Assembly (NCBI RefSeq): GCF_022539315.1
Contig: NC_066322.1
Coordinates: 21,958,765-22,022,764, forward strand
Direction: 5' to 3'
From: Serinus canaria
Lineage: Eukaryota; Chordata; Aves; Passeriformes; Fringillidae
DNA length: 64,000 nucleotides
Shown: positions 63,001-64,000 of the stretch, in pieces
How the letters are laid out: each line of letters starts with the position of its first letter
Numbering within the stretch: the stretch's first letter is position 1
The notes under the pieces: generated by a model
What the model was told of the DNA's origin: nothing
The model's input: the letters and a program-made list of their open reading frames with translations, nothing else
Database searches by the model: none
Translations under genes and position numbers: made by a program

Positions 63001-63497
63001 CAAAAGAGCCTGTGGCTGATTATTGACTTGCACGGATAAGTGTAAGTAGCCGTTCAGTAATTCCAGTTTTGCAAAGGTGTTTTTCTCCCCTCGGTGAAAC
63101 AGAAAAGCTGTGTGTTGCACAGTTTGAAACCTCAGGTTTATATTATAGAAAAAATCCTTTTTATGGGTCTGGGGATTCTTCAACAAAAGGAAACTGTTTC
63201 CTTGAAAAGAAAATGTGGTTATGGTTTCACAGTGTATTCCAGTATACCCAGGTGAACATATGCAGCTGAATCCGTGTTGGCCATTCTTTAAATGTGGGAT
63301 ACATATTCCATTGTTTTGGCATTGATGATCAGTACAGCCATGCAGGACTTCTGTACAGTTCCAGCCACCATAAAAAATCCCTTCTTTGTCTGCAGGTGGA
63401 CAATGGCAAGTGTAATTTCCAGGAAAATTTTCACAGATCCCACCATTTTGGCAAGGGTTCATGTAACATTCGTTGACGTCTTCATCACAGTGAGTAC
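28098..63497 (-). CDS. CRB1: CRB1 (crumbs homologue 1), 3' seven exons
   Basis: CRB1 is a type I membrane protein of the apical polarity complex. In photoreceptors and Muller glia it organises the subapical region at the outer limiting membrane with PALS1 and PATJ. Exons (5' to 3' on -): 63497-62550, 59094-58544, 58154-57989, 55670-54764, 53484-53356, 50089-49963 and 28313-28098. They total 3,044 nt and about 1,013 residues, corresponding to human exons 6-12 of a 1,406-residue protein. Every junction keeps frame and there is no premature stop, so the gene looks functional. Order: EGF, EGF, LamG1, EGF, LamG2, EGF pair, LamG3, EGF x3, EGF, EGF, transmembrane helix, cytoplasmic tail ending ERLI. 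Human exons 1-5 (signal peptide and first EGFs) are outside the window. Confidence 0.97.
28681..28759. repeat. degenerate TTCCTATA-type minisatellite
   Basis: Repeated variants of TTTCCTATA, TATTCCTGTA and TATTCCTATT over about 80 nt, about 370 nt into intron 11 from exon 12. On the - strand it reads as clustered GGAA words. Confidence 0.6.
31797..31853 (+). mobile_element. CR1 LINE 3'-end fragment
   Basis: TTTGAGGCTGGACTGAAAGG, then CTCCTGAGGGCTCTTCCAAG and a TGAATTATCTTATGA ending. This matches the sense-strand CR1 tail (gatctcctgaggtcccttccaacctgaattattctatga). It lies within CRB1 intron 11, antisense to CRB1. Confidence 0.7.
33678..33702 (+). repeat. trinucleotide microsatellite
   Basis: About three AGT/TAG units followed by about five AAT units in CRB1 intron 11. 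Confidence 0.8.
40520..40538 (+). repeat. (TC)n microsatellite
   Basis: About nine TC units in CRB1 intron 11. On the - strand this is a GA tract. Confidence 0.85.
41386..41520. other. GT-rich strand-asymmetric tract
   Basis: About 135 nt on + composed nearly only of G and T with runs such as GGGTTGGGGGG and GGGGGTTTTTTG. It is C/A-rich on the CRB1 sense strand. No element family was recognised. Local G-quadruplex formation on + is possible but the tract spacing is poor. Confidence 0.5.
44863..44965. promoter_or_regulatory. candidate homeodomain-site cluster
   Basis: A dense group of TAAT/ATTA cores (GCATTATTC, GGCATTAATTATTG, GTAATTAAG, AGTTAATG, CATTAACTAATC) within about 100 nt of CRB1 intron 11. 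Retinal and neural homeodomain factors use such cores, so an enhancer is conceivable. AT-rich DNA also produces them by chance. Confidence 0.25.
48013..48052. repeat. (AT)20 microsatellite
   Basis: Twenty uninterrupted AT units in CRB1 intron 11, perfectly self-complementary and probably length-polymorphic. Confidence 0.95.
49837..49962 (-). CDS. CRB1: CRB1 exon 11 extension: alternative membrane segment and tail (CRB1-B-like)
   Basis: Reading through the exon 11 donor on - continues in frame for 41 codons to TGA at 49837-49839. The added peptide begins [20 protein letters not shown], continues SYLILR, and ends [15 protein letters not shown]. It therefore gives a hydrophobic segment of about 20 residues, a basic stop-transfer residue and a short acidic tail. 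It lacks the GTYSPS FERM-binding motif and the ERLI PDZ ligand. I recall a mammalian CRB1 isoform with a nearly identical C-terminus, and CRB1-B, a major retinal isoform, is described as having a different membrane and cytoplasmic region. Such conservation between bird and mammal argues that this is a real alternative terminal exon. Confidence 0.8.
   Translation of the reverse strand, partial: VSDLSFFVSLLLWQNLFQLLSYLILRMDDEPAVEWGDQEDY
49963..50089 (-). CDS. CRB1: CRB1 exon 11: calcium-binding EGF-like domain
   Basis: 127 nt. The first G completes the Arg codon left by exon 10, then 42 codons ending in phase 0. The peptide is [19 protein letters not shown], then [11 protein letters not shown] and GDRCEID. 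DIDEC is the calcium-binding EGF signature, and CSSDPC fits the O-glucosylation consensus C-x-S-x-P-C. The acceptor is TTTCCTGCAG and the donor is GAT|GTAAGC. When spliced to 28313 it gives CEID|LAGDLL, matching human EVD|LADDLI. Confidence 0.96.
50841..50884. repeat. 16-bp perfect inverted repeat (hairpin)
   Basis: AATTAACTGTTAGCAT at 50841-50856 is the exact reverse complement of 50869-50884. After a C/A mismatch, three further pairs form (50858-50860 with 50865-50867), leaving a 4-nt loop at 50861-50864. The transcript could fold into a nearly 20-bp stem. No MITE family was recognised. Confidence 0.8.
52597..52910 (+). mobile_element. solo LTR of an endogenous retrovirus, with 5-bp target duplication
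   Basis: A 314-bp element begins TGTAGG and ends CAACA, so its ends form the short TG...CA inverted repeat of LTRs. It is flanked on both sides by CCTGG (52592-52596 and 52911-52915). Promoter-like parts are in order: CCAAT at 52671-52675 (GGACCAATTACC) and 52724-52728 (AGCCAATAAG), then TATAAAA at 52741-52747. A 5-bp duplication fits ERVL-like or some gamma-type elements. No internal retroviral sequence is adjacent, so this is a recombined solo LTR. It lies in CRB1 intron 10, opposite to CRB1 transcription. Confidence 0.85.
52741..52747 (+). promoter_or_regulatory. LTR TATA box
   Basis: TATAAAA 13 nt downstream of a CCAAT box within the solo LTR. If active it would start transcription rightward, antisense to CRB1. 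Confidence 0.6.
53356..53484 (-). CDS. CRB1: CRB1 exon 10: EGF-like domain
   Basis: 129 nt, completing an Arg codon with its first base and ending with two bases of another. The peptide is [19 protein letters not shown], then [17 protein letters not shown] and LPGFVGER. The six-cysteine EGF pattern is completed at the start of exon 11. NLTC is a potential N-glycosylation site shared with human. The acceptor is GTGCCCAG and the donor is ACG|GTGAGA. Confidence 0.95.
53485..54763 (-). other. CRB1: CRB1 intron 9
   Basis: 1,279 nt bounded by GTACTG and CCCAG. I see no exon or recognisable repeat in it. Confidence 0.85.
54764..55670 (-). CDS. CRB1: CRB1 exon 9: third laminin-G domain and three EGF-like domains
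   Basis: 907 nt, about 302 residues. LamG3 covers roughly the first 190 residues, from [20 protein letters not shown] through [32 protein letters not shown] and [11 protein letters not shown], to the closing cysteine in ALTGC. Then come EGF domains: [19 protein letters not shown], the calcium-binding [15 protein letters not shown], and [16 protein letters not shown], ending NFTGRFCR. In human this exon is a frequent site of retinal-dystrophy mutations, and the mouse rd8 lesion is in it. No disruption is seen here. The acceptor is TTTGCACAG and the donor is CAG|GTACTG. Confidence 0.97.
55671..57988 (-). other. CRB1: CRB1 intron 8
   Basis: 2,318 nt. The last 82 nt before exon 9 are open in frame and contain an ATG (55750-55752) followed by a hydrophobic stretch (see findings). 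Nothing else was recognised. Confidence 0.8.
57989..58154 (-). CDS. CRB1: CRB1 exon 8: EGF-like domains
   Basis: 166 nt, phase 0 in, one base over. The peptide is [36 protein letters not shown], then [20 protein letters not shown]. The 3' end is set at GAA T|GTAGGT because only this donor joins exon 9 in frame (EC|LANAVF, human EC|IANAVF). The nearby GTACAT four bases later breaks the frame. The acceptor is CCCCTAG. Confidence 0.93.
58155..58543 (-). other. CRB1: CRB1 intron 7
   Basis: A short 389-nt intron from donor AAG|GTAAGA to acceptor CCCCTAG. I see nothing else in it. Confidence 0.9.
58544..59094 (-). CDS. CRB1: CRB1 exon 7: second laminin-G domain
   Basis: 551 nt, two bases completing a Glu codon then 183 codons, ending phase 0. 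The peptide runs [93 protein letters not shown] and [13 protein letters not shown]. These are the strands and closing disulphide of a LamG domain, colinear with human. Several NxS/T sites are present. The acceptor is AACCTCAAG|AG after a long pyrimidine tract on the - strand (59103-59160). The alternative AG two bases on would break the phase. Confidence 0.96.
59095..62549 (-). other. CRB1: CRB1 intron 6
   Basis: 3,455 nt. It contains an imperfect TATG/TATA repeat around 61449-61495, a poly-T run near 62334-62348 and a long pyrimidine tract on - just before exon 7. The first 98 nt after exon 6 remain open in frame (see findings). No other exon was seen. Confidence 0.85.
61449..61495. repeat. 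imperfect TATG/TATA repeat
   Basis: Alternating purine-pyrimidine sequence of TATGTG, TATATA and TATGTA units over about 47 nt in CRB1 intron 6. Confidence 0.7.
62550..63497 (-). CDS. CRB1: CRB1 exon 6: two EGF-like domains, first laminin-G domain, one EGF-like domain
   Basis: 948 nt, 316 residues counting the split Gly. Residues 5-48 form a calcium-binding EGF ([28 protein letters not shown]). Residues 50-92 form a second EGF ([31 protein letters not shown]). LamG1 spans about 94-277 ([78 protein letters not shown]). Residues 280-314 form an EGF ([30 protein letters not shown]). The acceptor is TATTCTTCAG and the donor GCAG|GTAAGG. In human the same exon is the largest and most mutated in CRB1 retinal disease. 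Confidence 0.97.
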
Positions 63498-64000
63498 CTG
63501 AAGAATAAACAGAGAATTAGGCATTCTGGTTGGAATAACTGGAGCCCAAAATAACACTTTTAATAATGTGTTTCATTAAATTATCTTTAAGTAGATAAAT
63601 AGATGATGGACAAGTAAAAAAAAATATACTTTAAATATAAAAAAGCCATTCAGTTGTCATGGTTTCCTTGTGCAAAGTATTATGTAAACACCTAAGTGAT
63701 AACCACATTTTGGAGAAGAGAACCAAGCAGATGCAGTTTTGATATGGATAATGTGATGAAATTAAGATAAATGTCATCAGATGGGATCAAGAAATTGTTT
63801 CCCATATGCCCTATGGTAGCAATTTAGAATGCTTTGTAAGGAACTGAATTATCACACACAAAAACCCCAAGAGTTGTTGCTTAATTCCTATCCATAATAT
63901 AGTATGGGGATCAGCTGAGGATGATATGCTGGTCATTCCTTCTTTTATGTGTTCATTCAAACAGCGTAAGAACTACAGACAATTATTCCTGGTCCCATTG
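63498..64000 (-). other. CRB1: CRB1 intron 5 (partial)
   Basis: The 503 nt upstream of exon 6 to the window edge. It is AT-rich with no exon recognised. In mammals a CRB1-B-specific first exon lies upstream of exon 6. I cannot identify one in this short stretch. Confidence 0.75.

Noticed and set aside
1..64000. CRISPR arrays, operons, tRNA or rRNA genes
   Set aside because: None seen. The window is vertebrate intron-exon DNA, with no regularly spaced repeats and no tRNA-like cloverleaf with A and B boxes recognised on reading.

Overview
This window is vertebrate nuclear DNA, almost certainly from a bird. It carries the 3' ends of two convergent, tail-to-tail genes: DENND1B on the + strand at the left, and CRB1 (crumbs homologue 1) on the - strand across the right-hand half. 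The same pair lies in the same convergent order on human chromosome 1q31. Fragments with the look of avian CR1 LINE 3' ends, a short LTR of avian type, and exon peptides close to but distinct from the mammalian ones point to a bird. Order and species cannot be decided from the sequence.

Left part (1-16.3 kb): the last three coding exons of DENND1B (6467-6546, 7580-7793, 9009-9560) encode the disordered C-terminal tail of this Rab35 exchange factor. Everything before 6467 is intron. After the stop lies AT-rich sequence with several AATAAA signals, probably a long 3' UTR. Middle (16.3-27.6 kb): intergenic DNA with CR1 remnants and a GC-rich, CpG-poor block. I find no convincing third gene, though one short exon-like segment (18052-18126) is noted.

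Right part (27.7-64 kb): seven CRB1 exons, matching human exons 12 back to 6. They encode about 1,013 residues: EGF-like domains, three laminin-G domains, more EGF-like domains, a transmembrane helix and the short cytoplasmic tail ending in the PDZ ligand ERLI. All junctions are phase-consistent, so the gene appears intact. Human exons 1-5 lie beyond the right edge. A 21.6 kb intron separates exon 11 from exon 12.

The most interesting feature is that exon 11 reads through its splice donor into 41 further in-frame codons. These encode a different hydrophobic membrane segment and a different short acidic tail, which fits the alternative C-terminus of the retinal CRB1-B isoform. Also notable are a solo LTR with a clean 5-bp target duplication in intron 10, two strong intronic inverted repeats, and in-frame read-through extensions at CRB1 exon 6 and a DENND1B exon. 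There are no prokaryotic-type systems, CRISPR arrays or RNA genes that I could support.
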